Below, in pieces: positions 10,501-18,879 of a stretch of DNA of 55,283 nt. The notes under the pieces are model-generated. The model was not told where the DNA came from. It saw only the letters and a program-made list of their open reading frames with translations, and did not search any database. Position 1 is the stretch's first letter; every line of letters starts with the position of its first letter. A program made the translations under genes and the position numbers. This DNA comes from Flavilitoribacter nigricans DSM 23189 = NBRC 102662 (GTDB lineage: Bacteria > Bacteroidota > Bacteroidia > Chitinophagales > Saprospiraceae). The stretch is from contig NZ_PDUD01000060.1 of NCBI RefSeq assembly GCF_002646595.1, positions 1-55,283 on the forward strand. The letters are read 5' to 3'.

Positions 10501-11194
10501 AGAGACCGCGAAACTGCTGAAATCCGATCTGGCCAAAGCGGGCATTACCGGCGCCGACGGCAAACGACTGACCATCGTAGCCCACAGCATGGGCGGTCTG
10601 GTTTCCCGCTGGTTCATTGAGCACGAGGGAGGCGACGAAATGGTGCACCAACTGATCCAGATGGGCACCCCGAACGGAGGTTCGGAAACTTCCGATTTCC
10701 GCAAGTCGGTATTCGGCATGATGAGTATGGCCATGAACGGAGCGGCTTTCCTCAAACCGTATCTGCCGGTGCTGTCGTTCATCGGCAAAAGGGTGACCAA
10801 AGCGGTCTTCCATACCCTCAACCAAATGAGCCCGACGGAATCCGATTTCCTGAAGGCCCTGAATAAGGACGGTTCGCCCAATTCCGGAGTACCTTACACT
10901 GTGATCGGTGGAGATACCAATGCGATCAAGCCGGAGAAAATGGATGACCAGCCGCTGCTGAAGCAATTCTGGCTGGCCGTCAAACAAAAAGCGCCCTACG
11001 TATTGCTCAATAAACTGGTATTCAAAAGTGAAGATCCCAACGATATGGCCGTCACTCAGGTAAGTATGCAAAAGGTGCCGACGCAGGATACGTTGCCGTT
11101 TCACTCGGTAGCCTGCGACCACATCAGCTACTTTTGCTACGCAGAAGCGATGGCGAAACTGCAGGAAATTCTAGAACAACAAAGGGGGGGATGA
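7580..11194 (+). CDS. Caspase-family protease fused to an alpha/beta hydrolase (lipase/PGAP1-like)
   Basis: First gene of the conflict-type operon; 1204 residues with no signal peptide. Residues 5-315 are a caspase (C14) domain: beta1 YAVIIGINAYPRSPLYGCVNDA, catalytic His110 in YYSGHG, catalytic Cys180 in IMDCCHSG. A beta-rich middle region (about 325-700) is recognisably homologous to the middle of the last gene of the operon; compare PKIKVSFDE with PKIQVAFDP, and ITDYLKIFVSTE with VHDYLKIFISTE. Residues about 925-1204 are an alpha/beta hydrolase: oxyanion region LLVHGIIGD, nucleophile Ser1003 in AHSMGGLVSRW, and likely Asp1155 and His1181. The second half could cleave lipids or esters, making the chain a two-headed effector (inference). 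The ATG at 7580 fits the beta1 strand. Confidence 0.9.
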   Translation: MPGANKTLYAVIIGINAYPRSPLYGCVNDALAVHQFCSQLADSNDDIKDYQPLLLLAPHEGEDDAALREYNLSKSDYQSPTRNNIIKAFSHFKQAKAENEDICLFYYSGHGSFQPAPELFWDLKSGKQVESLVCVDSRVRGGRDLIDKELAYLLWDAINDKAFYQPGKAGIHTVLIMDCCHSGDNTRGGVRARMEQPNPNRTPISDYAGYKESLEKSGAVESDKAFLKALEMWRSARYVHLAAARDKETAKETMLEDRSSGVFTYSLLKTLRSGGMQLSYQELIERIKVMVRNRVEDQIPLVFATEPKDTQMTFMGRQLKEPSREYVTYFDPDTEEWKINAGANAGIVPSNSDKEPTVVKVWRKSKTDEVRKTEVVAVEPASAVLDGSVFSGEDEAHEDWIARITLMSAPKIKVSFDESVGDKERKYLENAAAKVKVPTYEFVGAAEDAAFVTYQVGEDYVLAKKNSLVPVFKRNSDPDKFLAAVGNVGQWMRVLELNNQETEISRGEIEVRVEVVEGEQLSYSNLNSVPAASLLKDPSEIKVAYKRIDAGSRGVGKHAVQPGIRVRIRTKDRPYYVACLFMDSLYGMTSNLDSTEVDPDGNGEWIKFSVKGEEYRTIPLNVDDNYHKLGITEITDYLKIFVSTEEFPIKSWEQESLKLDDKLIKIDRIKKKSMGLMEDASGRGSSDWMSFTIPVRISRPLPQQEQSVGGAGKNVAQIGGARLTVPQGFSARVSAASEAEIKDMVNTATERSVDGADKLRTTLMPPPIVWGAAPSRNAVFSRSVSAAAPDTQLSVLEITAPLGDNIISEENPILFEPEGGLTEDEVLVSFAYDEDSGMYLPLGFSDEEGQLHIENLPKATPGKIIGDESINERSLSGSIKLFFKKVVIGSITGQTNNNKLARCSLGEDGVSVATAVGDGALADPKLKNICLLVHGIIGDTEGQRQAFFENDSKLHEYFDAVISYDYENLNTPIEETAKLLKSDLAKAGITGADGKRLTIVAHSMGGLVSRWFIEHEGGDEMVHQLIQMGTPNGGSETSDFRKSVFGMMSMAMNGAAFLKPYLPVLSFIGKRVTKAVFHTLNQMSPTESDFLKALNKDGSPNSGVPYTVIGGDTNAIKPEKMDDQPLLKQFWLAVKQKAPYVLLNKLVFKSEDPNDMAVTQVSMQKVPTQDTLPFHSVACDHISYFCYAEAMAKLQEILEQQRGG

Positions 11195-11263
11195 AGCAGT
11201 GAGGTTCGGAGCGAAGATCCGATCCTTATGCAATGCTCAACGATCACTCCTTATCGCTAAATA

Positions 11264-13033
11264 ATGCCGCCAGGAGATAACAAAACGATTGGTGCCCTCA
11301 CGCGGGGGCAGGGACTGGACGTGCCGGATGGCCTGAAGGATCACCCGGTAGTGGAGAACTATTATCTGCTGGTCATCGCGGTTGATCGCTACGATTAAGT
11401 GCCCAACGGCATTCCCTGGGCCACCCTCAATAATGCCGTATACGATGCCGCCCGGGTTACCGAATTGCTGTTGGAACGCTATCGCTTTCACCGGCCGGAT
11501 GACTGGGACAACCTGGCGGCGATCAACGGCCAGGAGATCCGGCAGTACAATTCTATCCGTACCCGTTGCCTCTATAACGAGCAGGCGACCCGGGCCAATA
11601 TCTTTACGCACATCAATGCCGTCAAGAACAGCATCGGGGAACAGGATGCCCTGCTGATCTATTTTTCCGGCCACGGTGTTTCCCGGAACGGACTGACCTA
11701 TCTGGTGCCCTACGGGGTCAACCAGGAACAGGATTTCGATTGGGTCAACTGGGGTGAGGTCATCGCCCGCTTTGGGGATTACGAGACCGATAAAAAATGT
11801 GCTGACCTGCTATTGGTGCTGGACTGCTGTTTCGCCGGTACCATTACCCGCGGACAGGTATTCAGTAACCGGGATTATTATTCCCGTTATGTACTGACCG
11901 CTTCCGGCAGCCAGGATGAAGCCAGCGACGGTCCGCCCGGAGCAGGAGGTCCCTTTGCCAATAAATTTCTGGACATACTGACGGCCAATACCCGTCCCTT
12001 CGCTTCGATGGGGCAATTGAATGCCGCCAATGCCCTGAGTGTCTATTTTGCAATGAACGGCCTGGACCAACAGGCCCACTACGGGCTGCTGCCGAATGTG
12101 AAAAACGGCCAGGGAGAGTTTGTGCTGGAGCTGGCCGAGCAGAACGCTCCGCCCGTAGCGCTGCTGGGTAAATCCATTCTCGACTACCTGGACTTTGAAC
12201 TGCAGCGGGGTATACTGTCTACGCATTTTAAATCCCGCTACCGGCCGATCAATCTGATCAGTACTTTCGGTAGTCCGTTCGATGCGCATAAGTTGCTGGG
12301 TAAGGTGCTGTTCCGCTGGCTGTTCGATGAGAAGATCAGCGGACGTATCCCACTGTCCGACGCCGGTCTGCGCTACCTGGAGATCCACCTGACCAAGCTG
12401 GGTGGAGACGATATCTGGGGCAATCTGGTGCGGATGCTGGCTCCCCGTGCGGCTATCCGGGATTTCACACCGGAAAATTGCGTCGAATGGATATTTGATC
12501 AGGTACGGGAAGGAGCGCTCTCCGATCAGTCCCGCCACCTGGTGATCCATTTCCATTTCGAAGTAGGATCGACGGAATTGTTCCAGAAACTGGAACAGTT
12601 TTATCTGGATTTTCAAACCCACTATATTCCCTTGTTTCAGGGGCTCAGTCAGGAAGAGAAGATGAAGATCGGACGGGTTTTTATTCTATTTTCCGACGAG
12701 CGCCCGGAAGCGGATTTTACGCCTTTCTCTCCCGATCAGCAGGAAGCCCTGTTACAGAAATTCGGTCCGGCCAACCTCAATTTTATCGCACCGGATAAGA
12801 TCGGTAAGATCAATCAGAACCATATTTACGCCTGGGTCGACAATACGAAAGTCCTGATCCAGACCAATGCCATCCAGCAGATGGAACCCACGGATTTCTT
12901 CGATCCCTTCGCCGATGATGTCGCTTTTGAAATTGATGATTTTATCGACAAGATCATCGATCACTGCGGTATTTCCGCCGAGGCACTGATGGGCTTCCTC
13001 TTTGACTTCCAAAATAAAGCAGTATATGATTAA
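11264..13033 (+). pseudogene. Second caspase-family gene interrupted by an in-frame TAA
   Basis: From ATG 11264 the frame encodes 44 residues ending in the caspase beta1 strand (YYLLVIAVDRYD). It then meets TAA at 11396-11398 and continues without shift as VPNGIPWATLNNAVYDAARV, the expected continuation of the same fold, to the stop at 13033. Without the TAA the protein would have 589 residues. Catalytic His137 (IYFSGHG) and Cys189 (LDCCFAG) are intact. After the caspase domain (to about 300) comes a helical segment, then a C-terminal domain (IHFHFEVGSTELFQKLEQF, RVFILFSDERP) that resembles the inactive-STAND module of ternary conflict systems; that match is tentative. A GTG directly after the stop (11399) could initiate a 544-residue product lacking beta1. 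Nonsense mutation, readthrough, GTG start or sequencing error are all open. It overlaps the MoxR gene by 8 bp. Confidence 0.75.
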
Positions 13034-14159
13034 TGATCTGTCGAAAATAAATGTCAAACCTTATCCCCATCCTAATCCGGAGGTTCCCGGTTCCCGGTCC
13101 CGCTTCGCCCATTCTTTGGAAGAGGCGGACGGTGCGCGCCGGGACGTGCTCGCTACGGTAAAACTAATTTGTGATGAAGTGGATTTTGTGTACGATGCGG
13201 ATGCGAAACCCCGGGGTAAGTTTGTCAAAGCCCCCGATGGAGGCACCTATACCAAGCAGCTCAATCCCTACATCCCGAGTGAAGAACTCATGGAACTGGT
13301 CCGGCTGGCGCAGATCATCCAACGGCCGGTACTGCTGAAGGGGGAACCGGGCAGCGGAAAGACCCAACTGGCCAAAGCGGTTGCTTTCGAATGGTACGGA
13401 GCAGAATATCCCCAGCATTTTTTTGAATGGCACATCAAGTCCACTTCCAAGGCGGTAGATGGATTGTACACCTTCGATCATGTGGCCCGGCTGCGCAATT
13501 CCCAGCTCGGGGATAAAGCGGAAGTATTCCGGGATGAAAACGGCAAGGAAGATCCGCGACAATACCGCAAATTCGGGCCGTTGGCCAAAGCATTTCTGAC
13601 CTCCACGGCCGAGCGTCCCTCCATTTTGCTGATCGATGAAGTGGATAAAGCGGATATTGACTTTCCCAATGACCTGCTGTTGGAACTGGATGAACTGCGG
13701 TTCACGATCCCCGAGACCGGGGAACTGATCGAAGCGGCCTATCCGCCCATCATTTTTATCACGAGCAATGACGAACGCGAACTGCCCGAAGCCTTCCTGC
13801 GTCGCTGCCTGTTCATGTACATCAAATTCCCGAAACCCGATCAGCTTCGGATGATCATCAAGGCGCAGTTGCCCGGCCTGATGGAAGCCCAGGAGGCATT
13901 TGTCAATGCAGCCATTGTCCGCTTCAACGAACTGCGGGAAGCTACCGTCCGGGATGCCGCCGATAACAAACGGGTCTCAACCAGTGAGTTGCTGGACTGG
14001 CTCAAACCCTATCTGTATGAATTGATGTTGCCGGAAAGTAAACGTCGGATCAGCGCAGCGGACCTGAGTCAGGAAGGTTTGGCAAAACTGCCGTTCTACT
14101 ACCATGCCCTGCTGAAGACTTACGCCGCCTACCAGCGGGAAAAAGAAGAAGAGTCATGA
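13026..14159 (+). CDS. MoxR-family AAA+ ATPase
   Basis: The 377-residue cytoplasmic ATPase is the presumed energy-driven switch of the operon. Walker A is GEPGSGKTQ (residues 106-114, Lys112), Walker B is ILLIDEVDKAD (Asp204, Glu205), sensor-1 region is IIFITSNDERELPEAF, and an arginine-finger-like RRC follows. The C-terminal lid has the helical form usual for MoxR proteins. The family works as hexameric chaperone-like ATPases with vWA partners, and a vWA-like gene follows with a 4-bp ATGA overlap. I use ATG 13026, which overlaps the upstream stop (ATGATTAA); a TTG at 13002 would only add eight residues encoded inside the previous gene. The overlaps indicate translational coupling. Confidence 0.92.
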   Translation: MINDLSKINVKPYPHPNPEVPGSRSRFAHSLEEADGARRDVLATVKLICDEVDFVYDADAKPRGKFVKAPDGGTYTKQLNPYIPSEELMELVRLAQIIQRPVLLKGEPGSGKTQLAKAVAFEWYGAEYPQHFFEWHIKSTSKAVDGLYTFDHVARLRNSQLGDKAEVFRDENGKEDPRQYRKFGPLAKAFLTSTAERPSILLIDEVDKADIDFPNDLLLELDELRFTIPETGELIEAAYPPIIFITSNDERELPEAFLRRCLFMYIKFPKPDQLRMIIKAQLPGLMEAQEAFVNAAIVRFNELREATVRDAADNKRVSTSELLDWLKPYLYELMLPESKRRISAADLSQEGLAKLPFYYHALLKTYAAYQREKEEES

Positions 14160-15355
14160 ACGGGAGCATCGGGGAACCACTGATCTTCTGGCCGTTTTTC
14201 GAACGGCTGGAAAAAGAACTGAGCTACGAGCGCTGGCTGGACAAATACCGTTTGTTCCAGCAGGCGCTGATGTCGGGAGCGGTACCCTACGATGAGGAAT
14301 GGCGGGCTTTCCGGCAGTTCTGTAAATTCCTTTACCTTCAGGATCATAACGATGAAGCCCGCTTCGACGAATTGCTGGACGAAGCGATCGCGGAAGAAAA
14401 AAACCGACTGTTGGCCGTGTGGCAACAGTTGCCGGGTACTGGCCCCCGGACTCCGGAGGAGCAGGATGTAGAAATACCGGAAAAAGAAGAAGAGGACCGG
14501 CCATCGGCCCGGCCGCCGGTGACCCAACCCAGTCAGCAGCGTACGGCGCCGCCACCCCCGGAACCCGCTACGGAGACCAAATTTTTCCATCCGCAATTTG
14601 ATATTCAGTTGCCGGAAGAGGGTGGGGAATCGGAAGCCAAACGCACCGGTTATCATTACCTGCACACGGACGAATATTTTCCGGCCAACCGGCGGGAGAT
14701 GGTGAAGTCCTGGCAGTACCTGCGGCGCATGGAGCGCGCCGGGGCATCGAGCCGGATCAATATTGTCAAAACGGTACAACGGATTGCAAAGGAAGGCGTT
14801 TTCATCGAACCGGAATACGAAGACACCTTCGTCAACCGGCAGGACATCCTTTTCCTTTTTGCGGATACCCGGGGTTCTATGACGCCCTTTCACGAACTGA
14901 CCAAACGGCTGGTGCTGACTGCCAAAGGCGAAGGAGGACACCGGCGTGCGCCGACCTTCTTTTTCCAGAACGCGCCGCTGGAATACCTGTTCCGGGCACC
15001 TAACCTGACCGATCCGGTGCCGATGAAGCAGGCGGTTCAGCGGGCTAACCGCAATATCAGCTATGCCTTTATCATCAGTGATGCGGGGGCCGCCCGGGGT
15101 AATGACAACCGGGAGCAGATCGAGCGGCGAGTGCGACTCATACGCCCGTTTCTCCAATTGTTGCAATCCCATATGGCCTATGTGATCTGGCTGAATCCCA
15201 TGCCGTACCACCGCTGGAAGGGAACCGCTGCGGAAGCAATCGCCGCCGAACCGGCCGTAACCACCATGGTGCCGGTATTGGAGGAAGGAGAGTTTAATTA
15301 CCAGGATGTGATCCGGCGCATTATCAAATACAAACGTTTGAATCTGGATGAGTGA
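14156..15355 (+). CDS. vWA-like partner of the MoxR ATPase
   Basis: The 399-residue protein has a helical N-terminus, a charged Pro/Glu-rich linker (about 90-150), and a vWA-like domain from about residue 230. The first strand and metal loop read LFLFADTRGSMTPF, with Asp237, Gly240, Ser241 and Met242. The classical MIDAS D-x-S-x-S is changed to D-x-R-x-S, a D-x-x-G-S-M form. Later strands include YAFIISDAGAARGND and AYVIWLNPMPYHRW. MoxR-vWA pairs act as ATPase plus metal-dependent adaptor, and here probably control the caspase proteins encoded on both sides (inference). Its ATG overlaps the MoxR stop (ATGA) and the next gene starts 44 bp after it. Confidence 0.85.
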   Translation: MNGSIGEPLIFWPFFERLEKELSYERWLDKYRLFQQALMSGAVPYDEEWRAFRQFCKFLYLQDHNDEARFDELLDEAIAEEKNRLLAVWQQLPGTGPRTPEEQDVEIPEKEEEDRPSARPPVTQPSQQRTAPPPPEPATETKFFHPQFDIQLPEEGGESEAKRTGYHYLHTDEYFPANRREMVKSWQYLRRMERAGASSRINIVKTVQRIAKEGVFIEPEYEDTFVNRQDILFLFADTRGSMTPFHELTKRLVLTAKGEGGHRRAPTFFFQNAPLEYLFRAPNLTDPVPMKQAVQRANRNISYAFIISDAGAARGNDNREQIERRVRLIRPFLQLLQSHMAYVIWLNPMPYHRWKGTAAEAIAAEPAVTTMVPVLEEGEFNYQDVIRRIIKYKRLNLDE

Positions 15356-15399
15356 GGACCGGCTTTGCCGGTTGGACCATCCATCGTCAACCATATAAA

Positions 15400-18300
15400 A
15401 TGAGTTTACCGAAACATTTTCCTACCGAACAACTGGGAGCTGCCAACCGGCGTAAGCTGGAATGGTACTACCGGCGTTATGTGGAAGCGTTCTACCAGGA
15501 ATATCGTTTCGGACATTTTTTACTGACGGCCTACGCGGCCGTGCCCGCCCTGCTGACCCCCGATCTTTTGTATAAACTCTGGCAAAATTTTCACCAGTAC
15601 CGCTGGGCCGGGCGCACCGAGCGTATCCACCGGGTAGCGGTATCGGATTTGCTGCTTTCTCCCCTCTGCCGGGAAGTGGGTTTTGAGCTATACGAAATGG
15701 ATGCCGGTATTCGGCAGGCTTTTCTCGACTGGCAACAGCGGATCGCCGGCGAGCCACTCTGGCAGGACCGGCACCTGGCGACGGTCAAGTCCATTGCCGA
15801 ATTTTTGGAAGAATACCACGCCCGTCCCAATCCGGCCCGTCAGCGCTGGGGAGAGGCGTACGAAGAACTCCAGCAATGGAATACGCTGGCCTTCACCCGG
15901 CCGGAACAGCTGCAGAAGAAAATGTGGCAGAAACTACGGGAGTCGGTTGCCGGGAAAAAAGAGACTGAAACCCTGCGGGTACTCGATTTTTGGAGTAAAA
16001 CCGAAACCCAGCTTGCTCTCAGTACGGCGGATACCGTGCCGGAGCAGTGGCGGCAAAATGCCCGCTTCGCCCAGGCCTGGAAAGCACTGTTGCAACACAA
16101 TACGCAATTATTTACGGAGGCCTTTACCCAGGATCCGGCCTATCAGTCCATGCTCGATGATAACCCGGAAGGCGGCATCGCCGTAAGTATGCCGGTGAAA
16201 GTGAAAGAAGTGCTGGACCAGATCCAGCAGGCTGCTAATCCCGAACCGGAACGACCCGAACGGATCATGGCCTTACTCATCGGGGTGGACCAATACGCCC
16301 ACCCGGAATTACCCCAATTGAAAGGTTGCGGGAATGATGTACAGGATTTCGGGCGCTTTCTGGAAAATGCCGCCGATTATCTCGGTATGCCGCTGGAAGC
16401 GGAACCGCTGGTGGATCGGGAAGCAAACCTGGAACAGGTTTGGAGCAGCCTGCGGGGCCTGGTTAATGAATTGCAGCAAGGAGATCATTTTGTCTTTTTC
16501 TTTGCCGGCAATTCTTCCAATTCTCTGGCCCGAATGGACTGGGAGAAGGACGGAAGGCTATACCTGTACGATTCGGAACCGGGGAAAGGAGGCTGGTCCG
16601 GTATCCGACAGCGGGAAATCGAAGAAATGTTGATCGATATCATCCGGGAGCGAAAAATAAACTGCCTGCTCGTGCTGGATCATCCCCAAAGCAGGGAACA
16701 GCCGGTGACTAAAGCGGCGACCGACCCCCTGCGGGATTACCCACCGGAGCTGAACGGCTCCCTGGTCATTCTGTACGGCGGGGAAGACGGCCAGGTGACC
16801 TACGAAAGCACTTTCGGTCAGGAGTCCCGGGGGATCTTTCCCTATGCCTTGCTCAAAGTATTCCGGGAGAAAGGTTTCAACATAAGTTTCCGAAATCTTA
16901 TCGAGACCACCCGGTTGCGGATGACCCAGCTGACCGATCAGCAAACGCCGGCGATGGAGGCCTTTCCCGCCGAAATGGCGGAGGCCCTGATCTTTTCCCA
17001 CGAAGTACAAACGGAAGAAAAAATATACGAAGTGCGCTTCGAACCGGAGATCAGCCGCTATGTACTCGGGGCCGGGGCCCGGCAGGGGATCACTCCTTCG
17101 CTGGAATTCATGTCTACTCTGGTGCGGCTGGAGGACGGTCGCGTGCTCACAGTGGATGCGGTCTACCGGGACTACGCCAGTATCCGGGACTTTACCGGAG
17201 ACGGCAGCGATACCACCTACCGGGCTACGCTTCTGCAGGCGGCCCTGCCCAAGATCCAGGTCGCTTTTGACCCAGGGATCGACGAAAAAATGGAAGCCCA
17301 GTTGCGTTCGGTGATCCAGTCTTACGCCATTCACTACATCGACATTCGGGATAACTGGGAAGATGCCGGGTATTTTATCCACGCCTGGCAAAATGACTAT
17401 TTCCTGTCCCGGCAGATCAGTACCCGGGAGGCGCGTTCCGAGAGTCTGCGCCCGCTGTTCAATCTCGAACCCAATCCGTTTGAGTTGATCAAACAGATGG
17501 AATACATCGCCCAGTGGACTGGGGTGCTGGAATACCAAAATCCCAACAGCCGAATCAACCGGGACGATTTGATGGTAGCGGTCGGTCTGGTAGAGGACCA
17601 GCGATTGGAGCCGTCCAATCTGGATAAACTCGAACCCTCCCGTATCGAGGAAGATCCCGCCATGGTTTCCGTGGATTATCCCGGCGGCGAGCGAGCCGAC
17701 ACCCCGGGTGTTCAGTTGCAGCTGAGATCGGAGATCAAGCAATTGCTGTACGTCACCACTTTATACCTGGACAGTCAGTACGGGATCAGCCCGAATGCCG
17801 TCCGTCAGCCGCTGGAACCAGGCGGCCTGGTGTCTGTACCTTTTATGGTACAGGGCAACAACCATCGGACCATACCGCTTCGTTTCGATCCCAAAAACCT
17901 GGACCTGGGAAAATCCGAGGTACACGATTACCTCAAGATCTTCATTTCCACGGAGCCGCTGGATACCCAGCCTTTGCAACAGGAATCGCTGGAACTGGAT
18001 CAGGATACCGCCCGGACCACCATTATCCGGCAGCAGGAAGAGCGGGGTACCTTCACGATCGAGGAAATGGACTGGACGGCCATTACCATCCCCATCCGGA
18101 TCATCTACCGCCCGGATACGGGTAGCAGCTCGGGCTACGGTAATCCATACCAGCAGCAACAAACTTCTTCTCCCGAAAAGAATATGCCCGAAGAGGATTT
18201 CTTCCGGCAAGATTATACGGGCTCGGAGGCTCCCGAGGAAGCCGCCCCAGCCTCCCGGATCAATCCCGGAGAATTGCAAATGGTACGGGATATGGTTGCT

Positions 18301-18519
18301 AAAAACGAAATGCGGCGGGCCATGGATACCATGCTTTCGCTTACCAAAGGGACCAATTCCGAAAATGAGATCATTCTCCTGGCCAACCGCCTCAATGATC
18401 TGGAACGCCAGAACCGGATCGGTGTATTGACGTCGGATGATTACGCACTGAGCCGCAACCGGATCTCCTTTGCCCTTCTTTCTAATATCTCCCTACTCGA
18501 AGAGTCGGATGAAGTGTGA
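15400..18519 (+). CDS. Pseudo-caspase scaffold with ternary-system N-terminus and EAD11-like C-terminus
   Basis: 1039 residues in at least four parts. Residues 1-240 are a helical domain (FGHFLLTAYAAVPALLTP, AVSDLLLSPLCREVGFELYE) that I associate with MoxR-vWA ternary systems. Residues 286-540 are a caspase fold by its first strand (MALLIGVDQYAHPELPQLKG). However, the SGHG site reads FFAGNSS (Asn371 instead of His) and the DCCHSG site reads LDHPQSR (Pro429 instead of Cys), so it should be catalytically dead. Residues about 616-880 match the middle of the first operon gene. Residues about 955-1039 form a small helical domain (MVRDMVAKNEMRRAMDTML, NRLNDLERQNRIGVLTSDDY) that resembles effector-associated domain 11. 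The likely role is scaffold or sensor. The ATG at 15400 is preferred over a GTG at 15352 that overlaps the vWA stop. Confidence 0.85.
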   Translation: MSLPKHFPTEQLGAANRRKLEWYYRRYVEAFYQEYRFGHFLLTAYAAVPALLTPDLLYKLWQNFHQYRWAGRTERIHRVAVSDLLLSPLCREVGFELYEMDAGIRQAFLDWQQRIAGEPLWQDRHLATVKSIAEFLEEYHARPNPARQRWGEAYEELQQWNTLAFTRPEQLQKKMWQKLRESVAGKKETETLRVLDFWSKTETQLALSTADTVPEQWRQNARFAQAWKALLQHNTQLFTEAFTQDPAYQSMLDDNPEGGIAVSMPVKVKEVLDQIQQAANPEPERPERIMALLIGVDQYAHPELPQLKGCGNDVQDFGRFLENAADYLGMPLEAEPLVDREANLEQVWSSLRGLVNELQQGDHFVFFFAGNSSNSLARMDWEKDGRLYLYDSEPGKGGWSGIRQREIEEMLIDIIRERKINCLLVLDHPQSREQPVTKAATDPLRDYPPELNGSLVILYGGEDGQVTYESTFGQESRGIFPYALLKVFREKGFNISFRNLIETTRLRMTQLTDQQTPAMEAFPAEMAEALIFSHEVQTEEKIYEVRFEPEISRYVLGAGARQGITPSLEFMSTLVRLEDGRVLTVDAVYRDYASIRDFTGDGSDTTYRATLLQAALPKIQVAFDPGIDEKMEAQLRSVIQSYAIHYIDIRDNWEDAGYFIHAWQNDYFLSRQISTREARSESLRPLFNLEPNPFELIKQMEYIAQWTGVLEYQNPNSRINRDDLMVAVGLVEDQRLEPSNLDKLEPSRIEEDPAMVSVDYPGGERADTPGVQLQLRSEIKQLLYVTTLYLDSQYGISPNAVRQPLEPGGLVSVPFMVQGNNHRTIPLRFDPKNLDLGKSEVHDYLKIFISTEPLDTQPLQQESLELDQDTARTTIIRQQEERGTFTIEEMDWTAITIPIRIIYRPDTGSSSGYGNPYQQQQTSSPEKNMPEEDFFRQDYTGSEAPEEAAPASRINPGELQMVRDMVAKNEMRRAMDTMLSLTKGTNSENEIILLANRLNDLERQNRIGVLTSDDYALSRNRISFALLSNISLLEESDEV

Positions 18520-18523
18520 CAGA

Positions 18524-18559
18524 CTGACGCACTGAAAAGTGAAAGTGTGTCAGCTTTTT
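18524..18559 (+). terminator. Rho-independent terminator closing the caspase/MoxR/vWA operon
   Basis: A 10-bp stem (18524-18533 with 18544-18553, one G-U pair) is followed by CTTTTT. It begins five bases after the stop of the pseudo-caspase gene and marks the end of the five-gene transcript. Confidence 0.85.
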
Positions 18560-18879
18560 GTACAAGATGACAGGTAAGTATCTGGCCGTCAATCTTCTGT
18601 CAGGCTAATGTCTGCAAACAATTAATTTTTTTAACAGCCTGAATTTCTTGCGTTAATATTTTATTAAAGCCCGCCTCTCGGGCGTGACTTATGGCTTTCA
18701 GCGTGTTTTTTGTATGAAAATTGTAGCAATAGATAGTGTAGGCAGGCTTCCGGAAAATGTACCTAGATTGACAGTTTTCTGTTGTATTTAGCCCCAATTG
18801 GAGGCCGGCGCTACACCAAACATGAACTACGCTAGTTCTGTTTTACAATTGACCATACAATAAAAACCAGATTGAGACC
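18560..18879. other. Intergenic region ahead of the HtrA gene
   Basis: About 320 bp of AT-richer sequence between the operon terminator and the HtrA start. No exact TAnnTTTG box and no credible coding frame. Candidate promoter sequence is TTGTATTTAG around 18782-18791. Confidence 0.4.

Noticed and set aside
11399-13033. Simple CDS starting at GTG 11399
   Set aside because: It would lack the first strand of the caspase fold, which is encoded in the same frame just before the TAA; I list the whole interrupted gene instead, though use of this start is not excluded.
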